Source of the DNA: an uncultured Anaerococcus sp.
GTDB lineage: Bacteria > Bacillota > Clostridia > Tissierellales > Peptoniphilaceae
Assembly: GCA_943914475.1 (NCBI GenBank)
Contig: CALUCE010000021.1
Location: 1 to 37,480 of the forward strand
DNA length: 37,480 bases
Direction: 5' to 3'
The translations under genes and the position numbers were made by a program. Below the pieces are notes generated by a model that did no database searches, was not told the origin of the DNA, and was given only the letters and a program-made list of their open reading frames with translations. Shown here piece after piece: positions 1-7,681 of this stretch (position 1 is the first letter of the stretch; each line of letters opens with the position of its first letter).

Positions 1-65
1 TATAATAACGAATATTGTACTAGACTAATTTACACAATATTAAGGACTTGACTCAATGTTTCTAA

Positions 66-94
66 TTTACTACCCCGAAATATTCATATATAAT
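66..94 (+). promoter_or_regulatory. Possible sigma-A promoter upstream of the first GNAT gene
   Basis: TTTACT at 66-71 and a perfect TATAAT at 89-94 are 17 bases apart, which fits a housekeeping promoter. It would give a leader of roughly 135 bases before the start at 237. The region is very AT-rich, so chance matches are easy; a second candidate lies at 125-154. Confidence 0.4.
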
Positions 95-124
95 ATTAAA
101 TCTTCGTAAAATCTTATAAATTTT

Positions 125-154
125 TCTACATCTTATTTTAATAAGTGATAAAAT
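125..154 (+). promoter_or_regulatory. Possible extended -10 promoter, first GNAT gene
   Basis: TCTACA (125-130) and TAAAAT (149-154) are 18 bases apart, and the -10 is preceded by TGA at 146-148, an extended -10 arrangement. It is nearer the gene than the 66-94 candidate. Which one is used cannot be decided from sequence. Confidence 0.35.
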
Positions 155-236
155 ATATAGGAGTTTTATATAGGTGCTAGGGACTTTGTAGGCTATGATT
201 TTACTAATGAATTTATCTTATAAGATTAGGAGAGCT

Positions 237-716
237 ATGGAAATAAAAATAATCAAGGATAAAAACAAAAAGCTTGCTATAAGTATCTATATCTTGGAAG
301 ATTTAAAGACTTGGTTTGCTATAGATGAAAGTAGAAAAGCTTATATAAATGAATCTAAAGACCAGCTTTTTTTGGCATGTATTGATGGGGATAAGGCTCT
401 TGGCTTTCTTACTTTAAAAAAGACTGGGGATAGGACCTGTGAGCTTGCAGTAATGGGAGTTTTAAAAGACTATCACAGGATGGGCATAGGAAGAGACCTC
501 GTAAATTTTGCAAAAAAATTAGCCTATGATAAGGGGTATTGCTTCTTACAGGTAAAGACTCTTAAGATGGGCTCTGATCCATATTATGATAAGACAAACT
601 TCTTTTATAAATCTATGGGCTTTTCAGAGTTTGAGCTTATAAAAGATCTGTGGGGAGAGGATAATCCTTGCCAGATTTATATTTTAAGCCTAAAGGAGGG
701 CGCAATTAATGAGTAG
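237..716 (+). CDS. GNAT family N-acetyltransferase
   Basis: Predicted cytoplasmic acetyl-CoA-dependent acetyltransferase of 159 residues; the substrate is unknown. The acetyl-CoA pyrophosphate-binding motif is RMGIGR at residues 81-86, after a beta strand (CELAVMGV), and a typical GNAT C-terminal FYKSMGF lies at 123-129. The frame is open further upstream to 195, but the ATG at 237 is preferred because AGGAG at 228-232 precedes it by four bases and the fold begins there. The stop overlaps the ATG of the next gene (709) by eight bases, so the two acetyltransferase genes are probably translationally coupled. A small-molecule or antibiotic target is possible, but nothing in the sequence fixes it. 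Confidence 0.85.
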   Translation: MEIKIIKDKNKKLAISIYILEDLKTWFAIDESRKAYINESKDQLFLACIDGDKALGFLTLKKTGDRTCELAVMGVLKDYHRMGIGRDLVNFAKKLAYDKGYCFLQVKTLKMGSDPYYDKTNFFYKSMGFSEFELIKDLWGEDNPCQIYILSLKEGAINE

Positions 717-1252
717 ACTATCTTTATACATACCAAAATTTGAAGAACTTAACTATGAGAAAAAAACTCTTACAGGATAAGGATACTATGTCCTATAATA
801 GGGGTTATGATATTTCCTCTATAGGCTATGACAAAAAATCAGGTTGTATATGCCATCCTAAAAGTTATTGGATATCTTGGTATGACAAATATATGCATAG
901 TGAAAATTATTTTTTTGCCTATTTATTCTTAGAAGATGAGGGAGTATTTGTAGGTGATGTAAATTTTCATCCAAGCCCTTTTGACCAAAGCTGGCATGAT
1001 ATAGGAATCCTTATAGAAAGTAAGTATAGGGGTAGAGGATTTTCCAAAGAAGGCTTAGGCTTATTGGTAGACTATGCTTTTGAAGTTAGGAATTGTTTGA
1101 TCTTACATAATTATTTTGAAGAGACTAGAAAGTCTGCTGTAAAAATCCATAGGGGTTTAGGATTTAAGGAAGTGGATATTTCTAAAGATTTTTTACATTT
1201 TATTTTGGCAAAAGAAGACTATAAAAAAGAAAGAATATTAAATAATGGATGA
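709..1252 (+). pseudogene. GNAT family N-acetyltransferase, frameshifted in an A7 tract
   Basis: A second GNAT protein, split between two frames. The ATG at 709 follows a strong AAAGGAGGG (692-699) and reads MSRLSLYIPKFEELNYEKK, then TLTG and a stop near 778-780. The rest (LLQDKDTMSYNRGYDI onward, through the acetyl-CoA motif RGRGFSKEG to the stop at 1252) is one frame over. Removing one A from the seven-A run at 759-765 joins them into one protein of about 180 residues. The alternative of a TTG start at 740 has no good ribosome binding site and would discard the natural N-terminus. The lesion may be a true mutation, phase variation or slippage site, or a sequencing error. The following gene overlaps it by eight bases. 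Confidence 0.75.
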
Positions 1253-1802
1253 TTTATATAAGAAAAAAGAAGCACATATATTAAAATACATAGATGAAAA
1301 GTATGCGCCCTTGAGCATTTTCCTATATGGGTCTTTTAAGGATGGCCTAGCAGATTCTGCTAGTGATTTTGATTGTTTTATAGTAAGTGTTGATGAAATT
1401 GCTAGCAAAGATCTTGATTATTTCCTGCCCCTTTATGACTCTAAGCTTGTTAAGAATAATGGTTTGGGTAAAAATTTAAGAGATAGACTTATCCAATATG
1501 TGGATGAAAAATCTAAACTTTCAGCTAGTGAAAAAGATTTTCTGTATAAGTGGATAAGAAAGATTAGCTATAGAATAAAAAAGAATGATTTACAGGGAGA
1601 TTTTAGGGCTATAGGTTTTTTGGCTGAGTCTTTGGAAATATATTATTCCTTAAATGACCTAGTATATTTGGGTCCTAAAAAAGCCCTTGCATATTTAAAG
1701 GCTAATGATCCTAAGGGATATGAAATTTTTACAAAGGCCCTAGACGGAAGAAGCAATGAAGAAATCATTGAGTGGGCTTCTTATTTGGAAAGTTTTAGAT
1801 AA
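1245..1802 (+). CDS. Nucleotidyltransferase-fold protein
   Basis: A 185-residue protein with the pol-beta type nucleotidyltransferase signature: G29-S30 followed by D41 and D43 (GSF, then SDFDCF), the helix-turn and metal-binding carboxylates of antibiotic and MNT-type nucleotidyltransferases. The rest is mostly helical and may be a substrate-binding domain. The family transfers nucleotides to aminoglycosides, lincosamides, proteins or RNAs; the substrate here is unknown. It overlaps the broken GNAT gene by eight bases and ends a three-gene accessory cluster that precedes the pyrH promoter. A drug-modification role is plausible from the neighbours only. Confidence 0.7.
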   Translation: MDDLYKKKEAHILKYIDEKYAPLSIFLYGSFKDGLADSASDFDCFIVSVDEIASKDLDYFLPLYDSKLVKNNGLGKNLRDRLIQYVDEKSKLSASEKDFLYKWIRKISYRIKKNDLQGDFRAIGFLAESLEIYYSLNDLVYLGPKKALAYLKANDPKGYEIFTKALDGRSNEEIIEWASYLESFR

Positions 1803-1830
1803 ATTTCAAATATCTATTTATCAAAGGTAC

Positions 1831-1859
1831 TTTATAATAAGTTTAAAATAGGATATAAT
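1831..1859 (+). promoter_or_regulatory. Promoter for pyrH-frr and the pilin-like cluster
   Basis: TTTATA (1831-1836) and a perfect TATAAT (1854-1859) with a 17-base spacer lie directly ahead of the AGGAGGT (1869-1875) of pyrH. No other convincing promoter is seen until 7657, so this one could drive nine genes. Confidence 0.6.
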
Positions 1860-1881
1860 TTAAATAGTAGGAGGTAACGTT

Positions 1882-2595
1882 TTGCAAAAATTTAAAAGAG
1901 TAATTTTAAAATTAAGTGGAGAGGCTCTTTCTGGAAATAAGGGCTTCGGATTTGATGATCCAACTATAGATAATATATGCTTGAACATAAAAACATTACA
2001 TGAAATGGGAGCTGAGGTTGCTATAGTTGTTGGAGGAGGAAACTTCTGGAGAGGAAGATCTGGTGTCCATGTGGAACGTGCATCTTCTGACACCATTGGT
2101 ATGTTGGGTACTGTTATGAACGGACTTAGGGTCCAATCAACCTTGGAAGCCTTGGGACTTGAAACAAGGTTAATGACAGCTATCAATATGCAAGAAGTAG
2201 CCGAACCTTATATCAGAAGAAGGGCTTGTAGGCACTTAGAAAAGGGAAGGATTGTAATTTTCTCTGCTGGTACTGGACTTCCATATTTTTCTACAGATAC
2301 TACAGCCAGCCTTAGAGCATTGGAAATTAATGCAGACGTTATACTTCTAGGAAAGACAGGTACAGACGGTATATATGACAAGGATCCTAACAAGTGTGAT
2401 GATGCTGTAAAATTTGATAGGTTAACCTACAAAGAAATTTTACAAAAAGAATTAAAAATAATGGATGCTACAGCAACATCCTTGTGTATGGATAACTCCA
2501 TGCCGATCATTGTATTTGGAATAGATGACCCTAAAAACCTAGTTAGAGTATTTAGGGGAGATGAAATAGGAACAATTGTAAAGGAGAGTTTTTAA
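1882..2595 (+). CDS. pyrH: UMP kinase
   Basis: Phosphorylates UMP to UDP with ATP, the committed nucleotide-kinase step of pyrimidine ribonucleotide synthesis; in bacteria it is a cytoplasmic hexamer of the amino acid kinase fold. The 237-residue length is normal. Visible motifs are KLSGEALSG at 10-18, VGGGNFWRG at 50-58 (phosphate binding), the TDTT stretch near 138-141 and GKTGTDGIYDKDP at 157-169. The start is a TTG at 1882, six bases after a full AGGAGGT. It overlaps frr by one base. In many Firmicutes pyrH-frr sits between rpsB-tsf and uppS-cdsA; here both flanks differ. Confidence 0.97.
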   Translation: MQKFKRVILKLSGEALSGNKGFGFDDPTIDNICLNIKTLHEMGAEVAIVVGGGNFWRGRSGVHVERASSDTIGMLGTVMNGLRVQSTLEALGLETRLMTAINMQEVAEPYIRRRACRHLEKGRIVIFSAGTGLPYFSTDTTASLRALEINADVILLGKTGTDGIYDKDPNKCDDAVKFDRLTYKEILQKELKIMDATATSLCMDNSMPIIVFGIDDPKNLVRVFRGDEIGTIVKESF

Positions 2596-3152
2596 TGTAC
2601 GATTCAATTATTAAAGACGCAGAAAAAGCTTTAAAGGCATCAGTTGATTCTTTTGAAGATAGAGTTACAAAGATAAGAGCTGGTAGAGCAAGCGAAGCAA
2701 GCCTTGATGGAATTACTTTTTCATATTATGGAACAGAAACTCCAATCAACCAAGCTGCAACAATTTCTATACCAGAAGCCAGACTCTTGGTTATAAAACC
2801 ATGGGATAAATCAAACATAAAACCTATAGAAAAAGCTATCTTAAAGTCAGATCTAGGTATTACACCATCAAACGACGGTGAAGTTATTAGACTTCCTTTC
2901 CCAACCCTAACAGAGGAAAGAAGAAAAGATTTGACTAAGGAAGTTTCTAAATATGCAGAAGAAGCCAAAATAGCCGTTAGAAATGGTAGAAGAGATTCTA
3001 TGGATGAGGTTAAAAAAGGCTTCAAAGAAGGTGAAATTACAGAAGACGATAGGTATTCTTTAGAAGAAGACCTAAACAAGGTAACTGATAAATACACTAA
3101 GCTGATTGATGAAATAGCAGAAAAGAAAAACAAAGAATTAATGTCAGTATAG
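2595..3152 (+). CDS. frr: Ribosome recycling factor
   Basis: With EF-G, splits post-termination ribosomes into subunits so they can start again. The 185 residues match the family length. The conserved segment KIRAGRAS near residue 26, the proline-rich hinge strands, and the C-terminal helix ending in DEIAEKKNKELMSV fit the two-domain, tRNA-like RRF. The ATG shares its first A with the pyrH stop codon and the stop shares its last base with the GTG of the next gene, so translation is probably coupled on both sides. Coupling a housekeeping translation factor to a secretion/pilus platform gene is unusual. Confidence 0.97.
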   Translation: MYDSIIKDAEKALKASVDSFEDRVTKIRAGRASEASLDGITFSYYGTETPINQAATISIPEARLLVIKPWDKSNIKPIEKAILKSDLGITPSNDGEVIRLPFPTLTEERRKDLTKEVSKYAEEAKIAVRNGRRDSMDEVKKGFKEGEITEDDRYSLEEDLNKVTDKYTKLIDEIAEKKNKELMSV

Positions 3153-4249
3153 TGCAAAGTATTAACAGAGTAAGGATAGGCAAGTTTTTAAATCAAGAAA
3201 TAGGCCCCAAAAGGATAGATCAGAGGATTGTTTCTTTATTTTTGAAACAGCTATCCTTACTGTTAGGTTCAGGTATTTCCCTGGACGACTCCCTAAGGAT
3301 TATTGAAAAACAAGGACTAGACAGAAAACTAAGTAAAACGTTATCACAAATCCTAAGAGACCTTGACCAGGGAGCTGGTGTCACAGAAGCCTTTGATAGG
3401 ACTGAAAATAGCTTTGATGCCCTTACTCTGGCCTTTATAAAAAGTGGTGACAAATCGGGAAAACTTGGGGAAATACTTGAAGACCTAAGCCTACATATAA
3501 CCGAAGACTATGAGAAAAAAGCACAAATCAAACAAGCCTTCATCTATCCAATAATATTATTTTTTGTCACTATCCTGGTGGTAATAGCCATGATGGTTTT
3601 TGTTTTGCCTACCTTTGTGTCAGTCTTTGAAGCAAGCGGGCAAAACTTGCCCCTATCAACCAGAATTCTAATAGCCTTAAGTAACTTTATAGTAAATAGG
3701 GGCTTATTAGTTTTGTTGATTTTGCTTGGAGGTTTACTTGCTATAATTCTTTTAAGAAGAACCTATGACTTTAGGCTAAAGATGGATGAATTTCTCTTTA
3801 AAAGTCCCTTCTTTAGAGACTTTAGAAGGCTTAATATGGAATACCAAATAGCCTCCCTTTTAGCCATCCTAAGAAGAGGAGAGATAGATATAATAGGATC
3901 TATGGGAATAATCAAAGATGGCTTTAAAAATGAATACATAAAAAAGAAGCTTGGGGATATTATAGATAGCCTTGTTTTGGGGAAAAATATAAGCCAGGCC
4001 TTTGAAGAAGCAGGAATTTTTTCAAATCTTTTGATTTCCATGATAAAGGTCGGCGAAGGGGCAGGCTCCATGGTCCAGTCCATGGAAAAAACCTCAGCCT
4101 ATCTTTCTAACGAATATCTCTATAGGCTAAAGAAAATATCCCAAATGGCAGAACCTCTACTAATATTGTTTATGGCACTTGTGGTAGGTTTTGTAGTATT
4201 TTCAGTTGCTTTGCCAATGTTTGATTCAGTGAATAATATTAATATTTAG
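3152..4249 (+). CDS. Type II secretion/type IV pilus platform protein (GspF/PilC/ComGB-like)
   Basis: Polytopic inner-membrane protein on which pilin subunits are extracted and stacked by a cytoplasmic ATPase. Two T2SF repeats are visible: residues about 20-130 (LFLKQLSLLLGSGISLDDSL, GDKSGKLGEILEDL) and about 225-345 (a parallel VGEGAGSMVQSMEK segment). Hydrophobic segments lie near residues 130-154, 171-203 and 330-357. The 365-residue length is slightly short for PilC and close to ComGB. It starts with GTG at 3152, overlapping the frr stop by one base. Its obligate partner, a GspE/PilB/ComGA ATPase, is not in this window. Confidence 0.9.
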   Translation: MQSINRVRIGKFLNQEIGPKRIDQRIVSLFLKQLSLLLGSGISLDDSLRIIEKQGLDRKLSKTLSQILRDLDQGAGVTEAFDRTENSFDALTLAFIKSGDKSGKLGEILEDLSLHITEDYEKKAQIKQAFIYPIILFFVTILVVIAMMVFVLPTFVSVFEASGQNLPLSTRILIALSNFIVNRGLLVLLILLGGLLAIILLRRTYDFRLKMDEFLFKSPFFRDFRRLNMEYQIASLLAILRRGEIDIIGSMGIIKDGFKNEYIKKKLGDIIDSLVLGKNISQAFEEAGIFSNLLISMIKVGEGAGSMVQSMEKTSAYLSNEYLYRLKKISQMAEPLLILFMALVVGFVVFSVALPMFDSVNNINI

Positions 4250-4257
4250 GAGTTTTT

Positions 4258-4653
4258 ATGAATTTAAGAAAAAAGAAAAAAGGATTTACTTTAATAGAAC
4301 TAGTAATAGTGATAGCAATAATAGCCATCCTGGTTGCAGTGGCGATTCCAAGATATCAAAAATCTAAAAACAAGGCCAAGGAAGTTGCTATTAAGTCTAA
4401 TGTGTCCATGCTTACTTCTGCTGCTGTTTTAAGGCAGTCTGAAATGGGAGAGAATGCTGAACCTATTACTTGGGAAGAGGGGGAAGAAGACCACAAAGAA
4501 TATGTTGAACAATGGCCAAAAGCTGAAGGAGATGATGAATACACGGTAACTATTAACTCTGAGAACATAATCATACATTTAGGTAAAAAGAAGATTTATG
4601 ACAGCCAAAATGGTGGCTTGCAAGAAGAAAAAACTGAGACTAAAAACGAATGA
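4258..4653 (+). CDS. Major pilin-like protein (GspG/ComGC-like)
   Basis: A 131-residue type IV pilin-like precursor. A short basic leader (MNLRKKKKG) is followed by the prepilin peptidase site G/FTLIE and a hydrophobic helix (LVIVIAIIAILVAVAIPRY), the signature of the class III signal. The mature globular part is small and acidic. Being first in the row and having the proline after the helix, it is the best candidate for the main fibre subunit. The start follows AGGAG (4249-4253) and the gene ends in an ATGA overlap with the prepilin peptidase. Whether the fibre serves DNA uptake, adhesion or secretion cannot be told. Confidence 0.88.
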   Translation: MNLRKKKKGFTLIELVIVIAIIAILVAVAIPRYQKSKNKAKEVAIKSNVSMLTSAAVLRQSEMGENAEPITWEEGEEDHKEYVEQWPKAEGDDEYTVTINSENIIIHLGKKKIYDSQNGGLQEEKTETKNE

Positions 4654-5360
4654 ACTTACTAATCTTTATCCTAGGCATCATCTTTGGTTCTTTCCTAGGC
4701 CTTGTGGTGGATAGGAGAATAAAGGGAGAGTCAATTGTTTCTCCTAGGTCTCATTGTGAGGCTTGTGGAAAGACCTTGACTGCTTTAGACCTGGTGCCCA
4801 TTTTTTCCTTTGCCTTTTCCAAGGGAAGGTGCAGGCATTGTGGGACTAGGATTTCTCTTTTTTATCCCTTGGTGGAGATTTTCGCTGGGTCCTTGCTTGT
4901 CTTAAACTTTAAGCTTACAAGTTCTATTTTGGAATTTATCCTCTTATCAGCCGCAAGTTTTCTTGCCTTGGTTATTGCCCTTATAGATTTAAGGACTATG
5001 GAATATTTTTCCTACCAGATTTACATACTTCTTGGTCTGGGTCTTCTTTATAGGGCTATTTTTTTAGGTTTTGACAAGATTTACGGGAGATTTTTCCTAA
5101 TATTTTCCTTGGTCTACCTTATTTTATACCTTGGCTTTAAGGATAGCTTGGGAGATGGGGACTATTATTATTATTTGGGACTTTCCTTGTTTTTAAAATC
5201 GTCCTCTCTTTTGTATTTTATCCTTATATCCATTTGGCTGGGAGCCATAGGAGGGATTTTTAAGGCCATAAGGCACAAGACGACCAAGCTAAGGATGGCC
5301 TTTTGTCCTTACATCTTCCTATCCTTTATTATTCTTCAAATTTATGGAGTGATCTTATGA
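4650..5360 (+). CDS. Prepilin leader peptidase (A24 family, PilD/GspO/ComC)
   Basis: Membrane aspartyl protease that cuts the leaders from the neighbouring pilin-like proteins and, in many members, N-methylates them. Of 236 residues, the N-terminal cytoplasmic part has the zinc tetrad C36-x2-C39 and C61-x2-C64. The catalytic aspartates are D113 (ALIDLRTME) and D171 in GDGD (168-171), set among several hydrophobic helices. The presence of the cysteine domain fits the bifunctional type. The start overlaps the pilin stop (ATGA) and the end overlaps the next pseudopilin (ATGA), so it is embedded in the pilin row instead of standing alone as comC does in Bacillus. Confidence 0.92.
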   Translation: MNLLIFILGIIFGSFLGLVVDRRIKGESIVSPRSHCEACGKTLTALDLVPIFSFAFSKGRCRHCGTRISLFYPLVEIFAGSLLVLNFKLTSSILEFILLSAASFLALVIALIDLRTMEYFSYQIYILLGLGLLYRAIFLGFDKIYGRFFLIFSLVYLILYLGFKDSLGDGDYYYYLGLSLFLKSSSLLYFILISIWLGAIGGIFKAIRHKTTKLRMAFCPYIFLSFIILQIYGVIL

Positions 5361-5800
5361 AAAAGAAAGCTTTTACCCTTATTGAGCTTATTATAGTAAT
5401 GGGAATTATATCTCTTCTTGCATCAATTGTAGCCGTTAAGTTTGACTTGGTAAAAAAGGTCAAGGAGAAAAACGAAGTGGCCACGGTCCTTGCAGATATG
5501 AACTATTGCAAGGAAAAGGCTAGGGTAAGTGGTTTTACCTATGGTTTTCAAGTTAAAAAACCAGGAACTTATTACATAAAGAAAATTGATGGAGGAGAAT
5601 TTGAGAAAAAGAAGGTAGACCTTGAAGTTTTAGAAATCACAGGTTCTTCCTTGGATAAAAACATAGATGGTGTCATAATTTCCTTCAAGCCATCAGGCTC
5701 TGTGGCTAATCCGTGTTCCATATATTTTAAATCAGACGAGTCTACTTATAGCTTATCAGTAGGAGTTTCAGGTGCAAATATTCAAATTAAGAAAAAATAA
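5357..5800 (+). CDS. Minor pilin-like protein (GspH/ComGD-like position)
   Basis: A 147-residue class III signal protein: MKKKA/FTLIE followed by a hydrophobic helix (LIIVMGIISLLASIVAVKF) and a beta-rich C-terminal part (GFQVKKPGTYYIKK, IISFKPSGS), which resembles the GspH/FimT globular domain. The ATG at 5357 is chosen because the pilin leader begins there and it forms an ATGA overlap with the peptidase stop; the upstream in-frame extension has no pilin character. The residue before the cut is alanine, where glycine is more usual. The downstream gene starts inside its last 29 bases. Confidence 0.82.
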   Translation: MKKKAFTLIELIIVMGIISLLASIVAVKFDLVKKVKEKNEVATVLADMNYCKEKARVSGFTYGFQVKKPGTYYIKKIDGGEFEKKKVDLEVLEITGSSLDKNIDGVIISFKPSGSVANPCSIYFKSDESTYSLSVGVSGANIQIKKK

Positions 5801-6116
5801 AAAGAAAAAGGCCTTTACCTTGATTGAAGTCCTGGTAGGCCTTGCCATACTTTCTATTATAGGAGCCTTTGTTTTTCCTTCTTTGACCAGTCTTTTTAAA
5901 AACTCTATGACCCACAAAGACCAGGCGAGGATAATTTTTGCCATGGAAGAGGCCATAGAAGTAGCTAAGAATGAAAAGCCAGGGGATTTTATCCATGAGG
6001 TTAATGGTATAAAGGTGGAAGTTTCCATAACAGACTATGGTGAAAATCCTGATTTTAAGGATATTAGGGCACGTTTTGCCGACAAAGAACTAAGACTGGT
6101 GGCTCCCTATGACTAA
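5772..6116 (+). CDS. Minor pilin-like protein (GspI/ComGE-like position)
   Basis: A short 114-residue pilin-like protein with a basic leader (KLRKNKKKKA) cut before FTLIE, then the hydrophobic helix (VLVGLAILSIIGAFVFPSL) and a small C-terminal part. FTLIEVLVGLAI is close to the GspI consensus. Translation appears to start at a GTG (5772) six bases after AGGAG (5761-5765), inside the end of the previous gene. Alanine precedes the predicted cut. It overlaps the next gene by eight bases. In type II secretion GspI nucleates the tip complex of minor pseudopilins; a tip role here is inferred from order and motif. Confidence 0.8.
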   Translation: MQIFKLRKNKKKKAFTLIEVLVGLAILSIIGAFVFPSLTSLFKNSMTHKDQARIIFAMEEAIEVAKNEKPGDFIHEVNGIKVEVSITDYGENPDFKDIRARFADKELRLVAPYD

Positions 6117-6564
6117 GAAAAAAGCCTTTACCCTACTTGAGCTTATAGTATCCCTTGCCATTATCTCTATCTTGGTTCTTATCATAAGTTCCATGATGAG
6201 CCTAAACTTTAAAGTTTCATCTAGGATTTTTAAGGAAGATAGGTCTTACAAGGAAGCTTGCAATGCCATGCTCTATGTAGAAAATATAGTTAGAGAGGCA
6301 GAAGAGATAGAGGAAATTGACGATCCTGTCTGTAATTTTAAGGCTCTTATGGGAGGAGGATCTGTCTATAGCTTTTATTTTAAAGAAGATGAGAAAAAGC
6401 TTATGGTTGAAATAGATGGAAAAAAGGGTCAAGGAAATAACTGGATAGGGATGATAAATGATATGATCCTAACCTATGATGGAGATGAGAAAGTCCTTAT
6501 TTGGATGGAAGGCCTTGATGGGGAAATTTACCAAACAAGTATAAATATAGGAGAAAGAAGATGA
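6109..6564 (+). CDS. Minor pilin-like protein (GspJ/ComGF-like position)
   Basis: A 151-residue pilin-like precursor with leader MTKKKA, cut before FTLLE, and a hydrophobic helix (LIVSLAIISILVLIISSMM). The C-terminal half is a beta-rich domain (SVYSFYFKEDEKKLMVEI, MILTYDGDEKVLIWMEG) of the size expected for GspJ or ComGF. It has alanine at the -1 position like its two upstream neighbours. It is coupled to both sides: an eight-base overlap upstream and ATGA downstream. The GspJ assignment rests on gene order plus general domain size, not on recognised specific residues. Confidence 0.78.
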   Translation: MTKKKAFTLLELIVSLAIISILVLIISSMMSLNFKVSSRIFKEDRSYKEACNAMLYVENIVREAEEIEEIDDPVCNFKALMGGGSVYSFYFKEDEKKLMVEIDGKKGQGNNWIGMINDMILTYDGDEKVLIWMEGLDGEIYQTSINIGERR

Positions 6565-7559
6565 AAAAGAAAGGGTTTTTGACAATCTATGTTCTCCTCC
6601 TACTTTTATTACTTTCCCTAACCGTAAGCTTTCTTTATGAGCAAAACAAAAATGATAATGAATTTAATAAAGACCTTTACAACAAAAAACAAGCCCTCTA
6701 TATCTCAGAATCGGTAGGAAATCTTGCCCAAGCTGATAAAAAAGCCTTTGAAACTTATATGAATAAAGTCGATCAAGAGCTAAAAAAGTACTACCATGAA
6801 ACCAAAATTCTAGATAAGACTATGGATTTAGATATAAAGGATAAGACTTACCATATAAATTTTGATGGAAAAACTTACAAAACGAGATTTTCCTATATCA
6901 ATAGACTAAATTCCATCAGACATATAACAGAAGTAGAAGTAGGAAATACCAGGGCTGAGACAGATATAGACTATGAAGTAAGTCCAAGCTTTGAATTTTA
7001 TTCAAAAAAGCCTATTTCCTATGACTTTAAAAAAGAACTTAGCTTTAAAAATACAGTCTTTGAAGAAGACCCTCCCTCTATAGACCTAGAAAAAAATAAA
7101 GACGCTCGTTTTTATAAAATTAATGGAGACTTATATATAGAAGATAAAAGTAAAAAAGATGAAGATGAGGATATAAATCTTGAGTCTCTGGAAGATGAAG
7201 ATCTAGAAGAAGAGGAAAATAAAGAAGAAACGGACAAAGAAACTTCCAAAAACGACCAGGCTAGTAAAGAAGAAAGGGATGCCCCTGCCTACTTTAAGGG
7301 GATAATGTACATAGAAAAAGACCTTATCCTAGAAACTGACCTTGATTTTGAAGGGCTTTTAATTCTAAAGGGAAATATAAGGACCAAAGAGCAAAAGGAC
7401 GGTAAAAAGCCAAGGCTAAAGCTTGTAGGTCAAATCATAGGCCCCAAAGACCTAGAAACTGAAAGTCTTGATTTTACCTATAAAGAGGAATCTTATACTT
7501 ACATTAGAGATATAGAAAATATTTTTGATACCAAATTTGTAAGCAAAAGAGTATACTAA
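6561..7559 (+). CDS. GspK/PilX/ComGG-like membrane-anchored protein with acidic linker
   Basis: A 332-residue protein whose N-terminus (MKKKG/FLTIY, then VLLLLLLLSLTVSF) looks like a class III signal but lacks the glutamate at mature position 5. GspK-type tip pseudopilins also lack it. The ectodomain is lysine- and aspartate-rich. Residues about 193-240 are almost entirely acidic or charged (long runs of E and D), followed by a beta-rich segment (AYFKGIMYIEKDLILETDLDF). It is last in the cluster, overlaps the previous gene by ATGA, and is followed by a terminator. The size and final position fit GspK, but the acidic stretch is not a usual GspK feature, so the ectodomain function is open. Confidence 0.7.
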   Translation: MKKKGFLTIYVLLLLLLLSLTVSFLYEQNKNDNEFNKDLYNKKQALYISESVGNLAQADKKAFETYMNKVDQELKKYYHETKILDKTMDLDIKDKTYHINFDGKTYKTRFSYINRLNSIRHITEVEVGNTRAETDIDYEVSPSFEFYSKKPISYDFKKELSFKNTVFEEDPPSIDLEKNKDARFYKINGDLYIEDKSKKDEDEDINLESLEDEDLEEEENKEETDKETSKNDQASKEERDAPAYFKGIMYIEKDLILETDLDFEGLLILKGNIRTKEQKDGKKPRLKLVGQIIGPKDLETESLDFTYKEESYTYIRDIENIFDTKFVSKRVY

Positions 7560-7592
7560 AGATATACTTTCTCGGTCGTAAAATATTAGGCC

Positions 7593-7616
7593 AAACTATA
7601 GAAATATAGTTTTTTT
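7593..7616 (+). terminator. Rho-independent terminator after the pilin-like cluster
   Basis: A perfect eight-base stem, AAACTATA (7593-7600) and TATAGTTT (7605-7612), closes on a GAAA tetraloop and runs into four more T residues (7613-7616). It lies 34 bases after the last stop of the cluster and separates it from ackA. Confidence 0.8.
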
Positions 7617-7632
7617 AAAGAATATTTGATTA

Positions 7633-7665
7633 AAGGCTTTTAGCCTTGAAAGATTGTGGTATACT
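7633..7665 (+). promoter_or_regulatory. Extended -10 promoter of ackA with overlapping inverted repeat
   Basis: TATACT (7660-7665) is preceded by TGG, an extended -10 element. No good -35 is seen at 17 or 18 bases. Instead, the -35 area carries an inverted repeat, AAGGCT (7633-7638), TTT, AGCCTT (7642-7647). A regulator bound there could repress, or compensate for the weak -35; the latter reading is speculative. Confidence 0.5.
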
Positions 7666-7681
7666 AATAACTGGGACGTGA

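Noticed and set aside
11..41. Eight-base inverted repeat AATATTGT / ACAATATT with a 15-base centre near the window start
   Set aside because: No T-run follows and the sequence is AT-rich and at the window edge, so it cannot be told from chance.
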